A stretch of DNA of 64,000 nucleotides from Hawksworthiomyces lignivorus (lineage: Eukaryota > Ascomycota > Sordariomycetes > Ophiostomatales > Ophiostomataceae). Positions 53,485-64,000 of the stretch are shown here, in pieces. The stretch is from the NCBI GenBank assembly GCA_002917075.1, contig NTMA01000062.1, positions 62,001-126,000 on the forward strand, written 5' to 3'. The notes under the pieces were generated by a model, which made no database searches, was not told the origin of the DNA, and saw only the letters and a list, made by a program, of their open reading frames with translations. How positions within the stretch are numbered: the stretch's first letter is position 1; each line of letters starts with the position of its first letter. Both the position numbers and the translations under genes were made by a program.

Positions 53485-55265
53485 ATGCTTCCAGACGAGC
53501 CTCCCGTTGCTAGCGATGCCCAGCTCGACGTCCCCGGACTCGGCACCATCACCGGCTTGCGCTTCAAGACGACCTGCCAGTATCTGGGTATCCCTTATGG
53601 CAGCATACCAGGACGTTTCCGGCGCTCCGTTTTGGTAGACAAGTGGGATGATGGCAAATGGGACGGTACGAAACTTAGGTATGTAACGGTGAAATCGGGT
53701 TCTCTTTGTGCATTTATTTTCGATTTTCAAAAACGCTAAACACAACCGCTCCTCAAAGACCGTACTGTCCCCAGCCACCTCGAGACTTTTATCCCGTGCC
53801 TTCGCCCGCACGGCCATGGCTCGACACCCCTCCTGTCGACGAGTTCCAGTGTCTAAACCTCAACATCAGCGTGCCTCGGCTGCCTTCCGAGGCTGTCCCT
53901 GAGGGCGGCCTCCCCGTCATGGTCTTCCTCCACGGTGGCGCCTTTGCGTACTCGACCGGCTCTTCGCCCATATACGACGGTCGTGTGCTAGCCGACTCGT
54001 CCCGCGTCGACCTGTCGCGCCCCACCATCGTCGTCACCCTCAACTACCGCCTCGGCGTCTACGGCTTCTTAGCCGGCACCGACCTGCGAAAGTACGGCGA
54101 GACCGTGCACAGCGAGCTTGGCGTCGGCAACTACGGCCTCTGGGATCAGGTTATCGCCCTGCGCTGGGTGCAGCGGCACATTGCCGCCTTCGGCGGCGAC
54201 CCGGCGCGCGTCACGCTGTTCGGCCAGAGCGCCGGCTCCGTGTCTGTACACGTGCATCTGCTACGCGATGAGCCCCTCTTCTCGGCTGCCATTCTGCAGT
54301 CCGGCCTGATCCGGCTGTGTGGCGTACTGTCGGTAGAACAGTACCAGAGCATCTTCGAGAAGGTGCTGGAGGCGGTGGGCGTGCCGCTCGGCCAGACCCC
54401 CGAGGCGCGCGTCCACGGCCTCGTCGCCGTGCCCGCGGACCGCCTGACCGCCGCCATGGTCCCCGTGTTCCGCGTGCCCGTCGTCACCATGGCGCTCTGT
54501 GACGACGGCGTCCTGCTCCCCCGCGGCGTTCCTGCCGCCGACGACTACTACGACGCCTTTGCGCCACCGCCCTGGTGCCACCGCATCATGCTGGGCGACT
54601 GCCGCAACGAGACTATCATCTGGAACAAGAGCTGGGCCGACATGTCCGACAAGGGCGCGCTCGACCCGGGCGCTGACCTGGCCGTACCCGTGGCGCCGCG
54701 TGTGCTCCGGCGGCTCCGCGACGTGCTCGGCCAAACCAAGGTCCAAGCCGTCGCCTCCCTCTACCAGATCACCGAGGACCTCTCGCCCACGGACACCTTT
54801 GAGCGCCTCGAGCGCCTCACCACCCACGGCATGTATGCGCTGCCCATCTACCTAGCCACACAGGCCGCCTCGTCCAAGGGGGACAACCAGGTCTACGCCT
54901 GGCACTTCGACGTTCCCTCGCCCTTTTCCAACGCCTGGAATGGGCTGGCCCACCACTCCTTCGACAACGTCCTGCTGTGGGGTATCCTGCAGGAGCAGCT
55001 GCCGGCGACGCACCAAAAGGTCGGCGAGCTGATGCGCGAGGCCTGGATCAGGTTTGCCAACGGCGAGGTGCCGTGGGAGAGCTTTACCGAAAAGGAGCGG
55101 TGGATGATCCTACGACCAGACGGATGCAAAATGGCCACACGCGAAGACGACGACAGCTGGGGATACGTCGTCTGGGATGAGTTACACAAAACCGGATTGG
55201 TAGGTGACCTGGCGGACCTAAGCGTCGAGCTATGTCTTCACACAGCTGCTGTCATAGGTAGATAG
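53485..55265 (+). CDS. type-B carboxylesterase
   Basis: Exons 53485-53678 and 53759-55265 (80-nt intron, GTATGT donor) give 566 aa. Oxyanion motif VMVFLHGGAFAY, nucleophile elbow TLFGQSAGSVSVHV, and late HHSFDNVLLWG with the probable catalytic His. The Ser-Glu/Asp-His carboxylesterase family hydrolyses ester and some amide bonds. Unlike most secreted members it has no signal peptide (starts MLPDEPPVASDAQLDVPGLG), so it is probably intracellular. Placement beside an aminotransferase and a permease fits hydrolysis of an imported ester or amide (inference). Confidence 0.92.
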
Positions 55266-55874
55266 AAAATATTATATTACGTGCCCGGGTTGCTCTCGAG
55301 AATGGCCATCAAAGAGAAAGAAACCACTTTCCTGACGGGCCAGAACAAAAGGAGAGAGACGCCTTCTTCCAAAACCCAGAACAGCTGACGAAGTCGCATG
55401 TCTGGATGTGGGATCCTGAAAACGGCAAGCCTGTAATAGGCTAGATAATGGGTTCGCATAGTTATGATGCCGAAGAGGAAGTAGTTCAGACTCTAGTAAT
55501 GGAAGATGTTCTTAGCTAATCTGTAGGCAGGTAATGCAATACCAGCAGCTAAACGTTAAGATGTTAGGCAATATAGAATCGCCGACATGATATTAAAATA
55601 AAAACCGAGTGTCATATAAGTTCTATCTTTCTCATGCATAATCCGAGCCGCTTTCTGAGCGATCTTTGGGTTGCAAAAGGCCGACCAAGACACGAGTGTG
55701 ATCTCAATGAGGTCCAATTGATCAATCTTCATACATCAGAAACCCGTATCTTGTCTAGGCGGCGCAAGCCAAGTTACCGACGCAGACTTCATTACAGCTA
55801 AACACCGGTGATATGCTGTCTGAAGAGTCCGCAAATAATCTCAAAGCTTAGCAGTAGAGTTGAGTACTTTCTCT
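55266..55874. other. intergenic region between convergent genes
   Basis: About 600 bp between the esterase and deacetylase stop codons. No gene or repeat recognised. Confidence 0.6.
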
Positions 55875-56708
55875 CTAAGAGTTCAGCGATTCGGGATGAT
55901 CCGTCAGCCACTGTTCCACCTGGTCGCACGGGGCGCACCAGATCTCCTTGTGCTTCGACAAATATTCTAGTACCTCATCAAGGACTGCGAACTTTTCCTC
56001 AGACGTCTGAAGGAAAGGGTGGAAGAGAATAGACATATAACCACCAGCTTCAACTAACGACTTCATTCTAGAGAGTAGATGATCCCGGAAGTCCCCAGGC
56101 AGCAAGGGGGCTTCCTGCTCCCCATAAGACTTTCTAATTGGGGAAAATTTATCCATATAATAGAAAGCATCCACCTCCCTCCAGTCGAATGGCAAGACCG
56201 TAACCCCGTGTAGCTTACGTGCCCCTTTGTCAAGGGGAGACACATATTTGATTCCGTACTGATGAAATAGGTCGTATGTTCGGTTATTGATCAAGCCACC
56301 CGGGGGCCTGAATCCTTTGTACTTAATGCCGGCGCCTGAGGCTTTGGCCCAGCTCTTTTTGAAATTGAGCTCTTCGTCGATTTGGGAGAGGCTACTCCAT
56401 ACCTCGTGTTGGAACCCATGCCAAGCCACTTCGTGGCCCCGAGACTGGAGTTCCTTGACGGCCTGCGGATAGACATCGAGGCTCCAAGACTCGGCAAAAT
56501 ATGTCGCCTTGATGCCGTGCGTGTCCAACATAGTTAGCATGCGGGGCAACTGCTCCCGGACGGAAAAGTGGTCTCCGATCGGCTGGTCCGGCGGCCATAC
56601 ACCCTTGTTCACGTCTTGAGCCTCGCCGAGGTTATCCATAGTAAAGCTGATGGCAGCCTTGGCCCCTTCAGGCCAACGAGAGGCCATTTTCCCATGCAGA
56701 TCTGCCAT
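55875..56708 (-). CDS. polysaccharide deacetylase family protein (NodB/PuuE-like)
   Basis: Single exon, 277 aa from ATG 56708; the open frame continues upstream to 56909 but that part is not family-like. Seen: AAISFTMDNLGEAQD (motif 1, with Asp-Asn rather than Asp-Asp), HGIKATYFAESWSLD, GHEVAWHGFQHEVW (metal-ligand region), GFRPPGG and SILFHPFLQ. No signal peptide, so it is unlikely to act on cell-wall chitin. Cytosolic relatives include the PuuE-type allantoinase and other C-N hydrolases. Together with a Dal5-type permease gene this makes an allantoin- or ureide-related reaction attractive but unproven. Confidence 0.87.
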   Translation of the reverse strand: MADLHGKMASRWPEGAKAAISFTMDNLGEAQDVNKGVWPPDQPIGDHFSVREQLPRMLTMLDTHGIKATYFAESWSLDVYPQAVKELQSRGHEVAWHGFQHEVWSSLSQIDEELNFKKSWAKASGAGIKYKGFRPPGGLINNRTYDLFHQYGIKYVSPLDKGARKLHGVTVLPFDWREVDAFYYMDKFSPIRKSYGEQEAPLLPGDFRDHLLSRMKSLVEAGGYMSILFHPFLQTSEEKFAVLDEVLEYLSKHKEIWCAPCDQVEQWLTDHPESLNS

Positions 56709-57040
56709 AACTATGATTTTTAAAAAGCTATTACGGTGGTTCAACTCAGAGCCAGCCGGGAGTAGAAAAGTGTGGGGTTCAGTGGCGTAATTATATTCCT
56801 GTTGCAATTGGCTGCACTCAGAGACGGCGCCCAGCAATTTGCCGGTTCTATAGCTATAGGGTGCGCCAATTGTGCCGCAGTACCAGACGGCCTTACCCCA
56901 GGCGGACAAGGTCTGATGTGTTTCAAGGGGTCGAAGTTTTGAAGTGGCTGAAAATTTCCCGATGTACTTCGTTGTTTGCTAATAGGAAACATTCTTCCCC
57001 CCATCTCCAGATCATCCAATTTTGCCACGCATCAGCAATC
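56709..57040. promoter_or_regulatory. divergent promoter between deacetylase and HET genes
   Basis: 332 bp between start codons. Partly overlaps open but uninformative frames on both strands. Confidence 0.5.
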
Positions 57041-59797
57041 ATGCTGTGTGTCGTATGCGATAACATCACACTCAAATCCCTAAACCGCTCTCTCGGCTAT
57101 CAGCATTTGCCCTCCTTCCATGCTCTTCGAGATTCTGCGGAGGGTGACTTGTGCTCTTTATGTTCTATTCTCTGGAAGGCAGTTCAGTCTTACAGAGAGC
57201 AGAGTGCCAGGTACAAAGATGACCATGGATACGATGAACAGGAAGATGAATCAAATTTCCTGGAGTATCCTGTCCGATTGGCGGTCAATGGTGGAATATA
57301 TGAAAATAGAAAGCGAGCCCTGAAAAAGCTGAGGGATGCTTCATATCATGAAAGCGACAGCGAGAAGAACAGCTATATCAGAACTGCGCAAGAGCTATAC
57401 AGATTGCATACCGAAAAGGCGCCGTCCGCGCTTCTCGTCTGCTCTCTACAGCCAGACACATTTCAGCAGGGCCTGCAGTTGAGAGAGCGTGGAATGGCAG
57501 CGGTATACCGAGAACCTCGTGAGAACTGAACTCTGGTGTCTTCAATTATCTTTCAGGATACAAATATTAAGTTCAATCATAGGTATCGGCATTTTCACTG
57601 GAGATCCATACGCGGGACGCCGCATTTCCTCGCAGGCCAATTCCGCTGCATGCTTTGAACTAATTGCCCACTGGATGAGAGTTTGTCTCACAGAGCACAA
57701 ACATTGCCAGCGAGTCGTGTGTCCGTACACTTGGACGGACATGCCAGATACCTGGGCTAGATCGCCGAGCTGCCTGTCTTCAAGCTCCAGTTCCGATTCC
57801 TCGGGTTCTGTTAGTATGGATTCTTCCCCAGGGCCAAATCTAAGCAGTCTGCGGTCGGATGGTGCACCGCAGAACGAAATAGGAGAACCCAAAATCGACA
57901 ACGATTCTGAAAGAGAGAATACGCCCGAGAGGCCTCATAAACGGCCCCGTACTGATTCTCCTAGCCTAGAGATGATTTCAGATGACGGTTCTGTAGCATC
58001 TGCATCACGTTTTGAACCAAAGAAGTCTATGACCGCCTCCAATCTAAAGGAGCTCGAGGAGGCAAAGGCAGCACAAACAAGCCACATTAGTACACTGAGA
58101 AACCGATCGGCACTAAGCCGAGGGATCCTCTGCGGGCAAATACATATACCCTATCGGAATGACAACGGCGCCTTGGATGACGGCTACCACCAATCATACA
58201 TACGGAGCGCGGATCTACGTGCCATGCAGGACAGTCCTTGGCTTTATGACGAGGTCAAAATGCCGTCCAAGCCCACGCCGCTTCTCCCAACTCGATACAT
58301 CTATGTTGACAGCGACCCCCCTCAGCTCCGCCTGGGAGGTTCCGACGTGCGCGGCTTTTATGTTGCTCTCAGCCACTGCTGGGGCAAGTCCGTGCCCCTC
58401 ACCACCACAACAAAGAACTTGGACGATCGTCTGAAGGGGATCCCTTTGAAGGACATGCCGAAGACGTTCCAAGACGCCGTCATTATTACGCGCGAGCTCG
58501 GGATTGAGTATTTGTGGATCGACTCTCTATGCATACTGCAGGATTCCAAGGAGGACTGGGAAAAAGAGTCGACTCGCATGAGTAGCGTGTACGGCAACGC
58601 ATTCCTCACCATCAGCGCCGCGGCCTCGGACGGCTGCGAACAGGGGATCTTCCGGCCGCGGACCGCCCCTCCGGGCCCGCCTGTCCAGCTGCGGTGCTAC
58701 GACTCCAATTTTGAGCCGATCTACATCGACTACATGCCGGAGAACACGCCGTTCCAGGAGCCGCAGACGACCGACGCGCGGGTGTGGTGCTTCCAGGAGC
58801 TGGCGCTGTCTCCGCGGGTGCTGGTCTATGGCAAGGAGGCGCTGGGCTGGCTCTGCGACAGCCTCAAGGACGTGGAGCACGGCTGTGTCGAGGACGACTA
58901 CGAGAATGACGACCCCCCTCTGCTGGCGCCGCGCCTGCACCCCGAGCTGGCGAGGAACCCGCTGGGGGAGGATGAGGCCATCTTTCGTATCCTCCACTAC
59001 TCTCGGGAGCGGGAGCGGACGTTTGGCCCCTGGGCCTCGATGGTGAACGCGTTCTCGCGGCGCAGCCTGACGCGCGAGAGCGACCGGCTGCCCGCGCTCT
59101 CGGGCGTCGCGCGGGAGATCCACCAGGAGACAGGCGACGAGTATCTCGCCGGGCTGTGGCGGCAGGAGCTCTCGCACCAGCTCCTCTGGAACCTGGACAT
59201 CCACTTCGCCGGTAAGAGCGCCGCGTGGCGCCGGCCCCAGGCCTACCGCGCGCCGTCCTGGTCGTGGGCGGCAATCGAGGGCCCCATCCGCATGAAGCTG
59301 CACCCCTCTGAGCTGGACAAGGCCCATGGCGAGGTGGACCCGCCCGCGGACGACGTCCAGGTCCTAGAGGCCAGGATCGAGCCATCCGGCATAACCCTTA
59401 CGGCGAGGTACGCAGCGCGCACCTGAAGCTGTCGACACGGATGTGGCGGGTCGTCTTGCGGCCCTTTCAGAATGCCAAGTATGTGAACCCCAAGTTGTGG
59501 CTCCACCCAGAGAAGTGGGCGGACAAAAGGGTTATCGACAGGACACGGGAGATGTACACACCGACAGGGAGGAGGATGGGCCGATGCCTAATGGACATGC
59601 CAGACGAGAGGGACTTGGATGCAGCGGAGCTTTGGGTTGTGAAGGTAGACGTATGGCAGTCGGGGCTGCTAGTCGTTAAAGACGACATAAGAGACGCATA
59701 TGTTCGAGTGGGAACAGCATTCACAGCTGGGGAAAACCTTAATGAAGATAGGCCCCGTTTCCCAGAAACTGAGACCGTAGAAATCATATTGGTATGA
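57041..59797 (+). CDS. HET-domain protein, frameshifted near the C-terminus
   Basis: Exon 57041-57518, intron 57519-57582 (GTGAGA...TCATAG), exon from 57583. The conceptual frame stops at 59426 (773 aa). Seen: N-terminal MLCVVCDNITLKSL with CSLC, a Ser-rich acidic linker with a KRPR nuclear-type patch (about 225-300), the HET core FYVALSHCWGKSVPLTTTT and YLWIDSLCILQDSKEDWEKE then SSVYGNAFLTISA, and an APSWSWAAIEG region. From about 59391 the next frame carries the expected continuation (NPYGEVRSAHLKLSTRMWRV, then KDDIRDAYVRVGTAF) to a stop at 59797, so one base change has shifted the frame. A predicted intron 59408-59541 could rescue the frame but would delete that conserved stretch. HET proteins trigger cell death in heterokaryon incompatibility; this one may be a null allele. 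Confidence 0.85.
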
Positions 59798-59966
59798 CCA
59801 ATTCCTCCAAGAGGCGCTGGAGCTCTTCGGGCTGTTTCAGAAGGAAGTAGAACACGGATCAGAGAGCTATCGCCGTTGTATCCGAGCCAGCGAAGATATC
59901 GGCGACTGTCGGCGCAAGAACCCGTTCCGTTGGAATGAAATGCGACAACACCACTGGCACTATCCC
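59796..59966 (-). pseudogene. cytochrome P450 fragment
   Basis: On the minus strand, after VVLSHFIPTERVLAPTV, the I-helix signature ADIFAGSDTTAIAL is followed by TGA and then SVFYFLLKQPEELQRLL. AGSDTT and KQPEELQRLL are unmistakable P450 motifs; the stop replaces the usual Arg (CGA to TGA). Only about 55 codons remain; no heme-binding Cys region is present. It abuts the 3' end of the HET gene. Confidence 0.82.
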
Positions 59967-60103
59967 TCACTGTGTTTGGCTTGCTTTTTCAATCAATGAT
60001 ACGAAAATAGCTGCCGTCGAAGGGATACTACATAGTGGGGATTTTATTTAACTCTTACTCTTCTAGGTACACGGTAAGCCGTGCACATCTATCTGCGCAT
60101 GCG

Positions 60104-60384
60104 TGATACTTGGCGTATTATTGCGGTTAATGATTTATGTAGCATGGTATATAGAATTAAACTTATACCAGTTTACAGCGATGTCTGAAATTAAAACACT
60201 TCTTTATAAAGCAGAAGATATCAGATTCTGGCAACTGGTTAGCTGTGGCAATAGAAGATGTTTCTTAGTGGCCATATATTTCTACTGGACTACGCAACAG
60301 AAGCTCGGCGGCTGGCTTCCGGTGTTTTTTAACCGTAGCAAGGCTTTATAAGCGGCGTTTAGCAACAGTCTCCATAAGACGTTA
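60104..60384 (+). repeat. dispersed repeat, copy D
   Basis: Homologous to 46063-46594, same orientation, about 14 kb away. Many C/T and G/A differences and one internal deletion of about 250 bp relative to copy C. Confidence 0.8.
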
Positions 60385-60574
60385 TATTCTTGTATTATCG
60401 CGTGCTACCGTGCCGGTAAGAATATGAGTAACTCCGAGCCTTGGAAATATTGCTTTTTGCAGCGCATTTGAACCTAGGCTCTCAAAGCTAGGCCTTTGGT
60501 ATCTAACGCATGATAATTTGCCACTTACTGAGAGAATAGAATACGGATATCTTGTTCTATCAGCTGCTTTAATC

Positions 60575-61768
60575 ATGCCTTCTGCTGTGCAACAGTCCCA
60601 ACCGTATCCGGCGTATTTCATCGGCCATGCTGGTGTTGGCCTTCTCTTCCGAGAGGGTGAGGCAAATGAAGCCGTGAAACGCGGTCTCCGGGCCGTTGGC
60701 AGAGAAATACAGAAACTATCGCCGCCTCCCAGGGCGATCGTTACGCTCAGTGGTCACTTTGAAGCCGGCGAGATTCATGGCCCAGGCGTCATAGAAGGTT
60801 GGTGAATGCTGACCAACGAGTCCGTGTTCTCTTCCAAAAGAGGCAAGCCCAGCTTGCTAATCCAACATGACAGTAAACGTGAAAAAGGACACCTCGATCC
60901 TGGTTAGTGGCATCACAGTTCTAATGGAAAGATTAAATACTGTAAGAAGAGCAGCAGAATTCTAACCGCGTTCAGCATGACTTTGTCAATGATTTCCACG
61001 ACACGCACCCGTTCGTTTACGAGTACGAGTGGCCACATCGCGACGCTCCCGGCCTAGCCACTGAAGTGTGGAATCATCTGAAAAAGGCGGGCATTCAAGC
61101 GAAGCGAGTCGAGCGCGGCGTCGACCATGGCATTTGGGTACCTTTCAAAGTCATGTTCCCAGAGGAGGACCCATTGGAGATCCCTGTCGTACAGGTCTCT
61201 ACGTTTCATGGCTACGATTTGGCGAGCCAGATCCGCCTGGGCAAAGCGCTGAGCGGACTTCGGTAATGTTGCATTTGTTTGCACATATGAGACTGAAGTG
61301 TATAACAAAACTAGAGTGATTAACACCGTAACAGCAATCAAGGTTATGTGATTGTCGGTTCCGGTATGGCCGTACACTCGTTCACGTCGGTCGCCGAAAT
61401 TCGCGAAGCGCCGACTGATGAGGAACGTGAAACGGTGAGAGAAACAGTCTTAAATGAGTCGCGCACATTCGACACAGAACTACGGAATGCCGTCACGAAG
61501 CGAGATGCCACGGAGCGGGAAACTGCGCTGCTAAAGTTAGAGTCGCTGTATGAGTTTAAGCGCGCACATCCCACTGTTGAGGTATGTCTTAGGCCGGTTT
61601 AGCTGCTTACCATTAATTTATCTTGTGGAACTCACCTCTGTTAACTATTTACAGCATTTCACTCCCTTTCTGGTGGCAGCTGGCGCTGCAGGTGAAGCAG
61701 ATGTGGAAGCGGTTGGAGAGGATATTGTTGAACCGGGCTTCTCCTATCTTAATGTACGTTTTCGGTAG
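60575..61768 (+). CDS. LigB-family extradiol dioxygenase (DOPA 4,5-dioxygenase-like)
   Basis: Five exons (60575-60797, 60874-60902, 60976-61262, 61335-61581, 61655-61768) join in exact phase to 299 aa; exon 2 is only 29 nt. Candidate metal ligands are in PAYFIGHAG (His near 16), VTLSGHFEAG (His near 62) and RGVDHGIWVP; YEYEWPHRDAP and VIVGSGMAVHS are typical of class III LigB/DODA enzymes. They open catechol rings with non-heme iron, e.g. DOPA in betalain or muscaflavin synthesis and aromatic catabolism. The C-terminus HFTPFLVAAGAAG is also family-typical. No signal peptide. The natural substrate is not evident. Confidence 0.92.
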
Positions 61769-62636
61769 ATTTTCTAGTTGTAATAGATTACTACCAACAA
61801 TATATCGATGATAGAGGCGATCAAAAGATAATCTTATATGTTAAAGCGAGTAAGTGCTCTTCCGGTCGCCGTATTATCTGGCCCAAGCGGCCTCTTTTTG
61901 GCGGTCTTTGCAGTGAGCCCTAGCCCTGTCACTGAAGACTTCTAGTGCCTACACCACTGTGACCACTTAATTTGCAATGGCCAACACCGCTGTAAAATTA
62001 ACAAGTTCGAAAGAGTTTAAAGATTTATGTGCAGATGCACCCTTTGTCATGTTGTGCGCCAAAAACCCAAAAGATCAGTGCTAGAATACCTAAGCCTGTG
62101 GCACAACGCTGGCCAGGCGCCTGCGGCCACGCCTTGACACATAATTGATACAGAATTTTGCGTAGAATTCTCCACATTTAATCCAAATCAACCTCATGTA
62201 CGGAACCATCAGCACCCATTCCGCCTAAGGCTGAGCAATCCTACGTTAGCCTTCTTGGAAATGCCACATCCAGTCAAGGCGTTTTCTTAGGTGACCTGGT
62301 GCATTTCGCCCAATAGCGGATCGCCAGGCCCTCAATTTTTTTTTTTCTTTTTTTTTTTTTAAAAAAAAAGTATGAGGAGGGGCTCTTATTTATTACTTTC
62401 CCAAGAAATCACATATCTCAACAAACAATTGATCCTTCCACGGACTCTGCCGTGCTTCGCCATTAGACTTCAGCGACCAAGGTCACCCATGACACCGGTA
62501 GTCATGTCGCGTCCCACTCTCGATTTCATACATCACTGCGAAGCTGGTAACAGCTGCAACTAAATCCGCGATATTAACGCAATCATCCGTTTCGACTCGG
62601 GATCTGGGCCCCTCCAATTCCTCACTGTTCAAAAAC
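61769..62636. other. intergenic region
   Basis: Contains a T-run then A-run at about 62337-62369 (partly self-complementary). No gene was recognised between the dioxygenase and the NACHT gene. Confidence 0.5.
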
Positions 62637-64000
62637 ATGGCCCAAATCGGCCTGCCCGAAGGCTGGCCAGCAATTCAGAAAGAGGCGATCGACAGGGCTC
62701 GAAAGATAGTTCAAGAATTTCGAGACCAGGATAGAATTTTCCAAGAATGCCTTGACGAAGCCGGAGATATCGCTGGGTTGGTTCAGGCAATCAAGACGAA
62801 ATACGAACATCACAAGAACAAGAAGTCGATCAGGTTTGTTTCCCGGTTCGAGAACTTGGCTGCCTGGCTTCAGGATTTCTCTAGCATCGTCGAGGTGGCG
62901 GTGCAGATGCAGAGTTCGATCTCGTTACCCCTCTGGGTTCCGATCAAGTTTGTGCTCCACGTATGCAGATACCTTCCGTGGTGGTTCTAGAGTATTGATG
63001 GCTAACCCAAGACCTCTTCGTCATTAAGGCGTCTAAATTCCACGCGACCGTGGCTGATCAGATCGCTACGATGCTACAAGAGATATCGGACAGTCTGCCG
63101 TATCGACATCTACATGCGACTGCAATCTGATTCAGCTTTGCAAATAGCTCTCTTGAACATCTTTACCGATATCATAGAGTTTTGTCTCGCCTCATATGGC
63201 TACTTTCGACGAGCCATGCTAGGTAAGTCTGGTAAAGCTGTGCACGCGGACGCCATGAGTATATTAACTCGGCAATCTCGCAGTGCAAATTGGAAAACTT
63301 ATTATAACGCCTATCAAGCAGAGGCTAAGCGGAATTATATCTCGAGCCAAGGTTCACGCGGACATCGCAGATAAGACGGCGGCTGCTGTTGAGCAAGAAA
63401 GAGCTTCTGCATTTCGTGAAGGTAAGAGCCGTGACATTATTGCCTTCAAAATCGAAACCAAACTGACCTAAGAACAGAAACAAGACTTAGGCAAGCTAAA
63501 GATTTAAGATCAGCTTGTGAAAAGTGGCTGAGGCCAGCCAACATACGGCGGACTCAGCAGATATTACGAGAGAGAAGGCTGCAGGGCACCTGCGACTGGA
63601 TATGGACACATCCATCTTTCATAGCTAGGGAGACATCTCCCAATGCTTCACTATCCGAGAGATTCCTCTGCGTGTCCGGGAAAAGTGGATGTGGCAAGAG
63701 TGTCTTGGCTTCTTCTGTAGCAGATGGACTCAGAGAGAAGGGCAGACAGGTCCTTTTCTTTGCATTTGCAGGCAACGATGCCAATTGTCAAGCCATTGAC
63801 AGCATCCTCAGATCATTCATATGGCAAATGCTTCAGATTCCGCGACTCTTGACCTATTTTGAGCGATTACACACTCTCATGATGCGTGGTCAACCCGACA
63901 CTGCCGAGCTGATAGGAATCCTCGGAGAAATGGCCAAACTCTAGTCGGCTGAAACTTACTGGATTGTAGACAGTATCGACGAGTGCCGTGACCGGCAAGG
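62637..64000 (+). pseudogene. NACHT-type STAND protein, broken, runs off window
   Basis: Exons 62637-62960, 63029-63222, 63284-63421 and 63478 onward. The N-terminal domain is the one common in fungal NACHT proteins (FSSIVEVAVQMQSSISLPLW then PIKFVLH, and ALLNIFTDIIEF). P-loop CVSGKSGCGKSVLASS is near 63677 and WIVDSIDECRD (Walker B) near 63962. Two lesions are visible: the frame shifts near 63100 between SDSLP and IDIYMRLQ, and a TAG at 63942-63944 separates EMAKL from SAETYW. NACHT STAND proteins act as signal-operated switches in fungal self/non-self recognition. Sensor repeats would lie beyond the edge. As read, it is inactivated unless the lesions are sequencing errors. Confidence 0.8.

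Noticed and set aside
59408..59541. Third intron in the HET gene
   Set aside because: It would remove sequence that reads as conserved HET tail in the adjacent frame; a frameshift is simpler.

Overview
The window is nuclear DNA of a filamentous ascomycete (Pezizomycotina). The genes have short introns (about 50-140 nt) with GTNNGT donors, CTAAC/CTGAC-type branch sites and YAG acceptors. The gene content is typical of that group: SesA-NB-ARC-TPR, NACHT and HET proteins, Zn2Cys6 and Clr5 regulators, a GH55 glucanase relic, a bestrophin-like channel and a Dal5-type transporter. The species cannot be named from sequence alone. GC-rich genes are separated by long AT-rich spacers that carry decayed repeats with C-to-T/G-to-A type differences, as expected if repeat-induced point mutation (RIP) has acted.

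Layout. 0-1 kb: 5' part of a FAD-linked (PCMH) oxidase, cut by the window edge. 3-6.6 kb: a complete three-exon NOD-like receptor (SesA, NB-ARC, at least nine TPRs) that looks like two or three separate frames until its two introns are removed. 8.7-9.4 kb: a small secreted cysteine-containing protein. 10.1 kb: a tRNA-Met-like gene with a damaged T-arm. 10.8-14.7 kb: a five-exon Lys2-type adenylation-thiolation-reductase enzyme lacking the usual N-terminal region. 15.2-20.5 kb: a Ty1/copia element with identical LTRs, intact target-site duplication and half-tRNA primer site but a heavily mutated interior. 21.3-22.8 kb: a GH55 relic. 23.4-29.9 kb: a small conserved-looking protein, a SAM methyltransferase, a diverged repeat pair and an alpha/beta hydrolase. 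30.3 kb: tRNA-Gly(GCC). 31.3-33.1 kb: bestrophin-like channel. 35.6-39 kb: Gal80-like Gfo/Idh/MocA protein next to a C2H2 plus Zn2Cys6 regulator. 40-45.9 kb: a divergent pair, Clr5-C2H2 protein and dynamin-like GTPase. 47-56.7 kb: a catabolic-looking block with a Dal5-type MFS gene (in-frame TAG), Zn2Cys6 regulator, class III aminotransferase, type-B carboxylesterase and polysaccharide deacetylase. 57-59.8 kb: HET gene with a C-terminal frameshift, overlapping a P450 relic. 60.6-61.8 kb: LigB/DOPA-type extradiol dioxygenase. 62.6-64 kb: a NACHT gene with a frameshift and a premature stop, running off the window.

Two themes stand out. First, self/non-self or immunity-type genes recur (SesA-NLR, dynamin/Clr5 pair, HET, NACHT), and two of these are visibly breaking, which fits birth-and-death evolution in an accessory region. 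Second, a possible nitrogen or carbon scavenging module (transporter, regulator, aminotransferase, esterase, deacetylase) is arranged in divergent pairs sharing short promoters. Its transporter carries a single nonsense codon. Exon structures below were derived by hand from splice consensus and reading-frame continuity; no RNA evidence was available.
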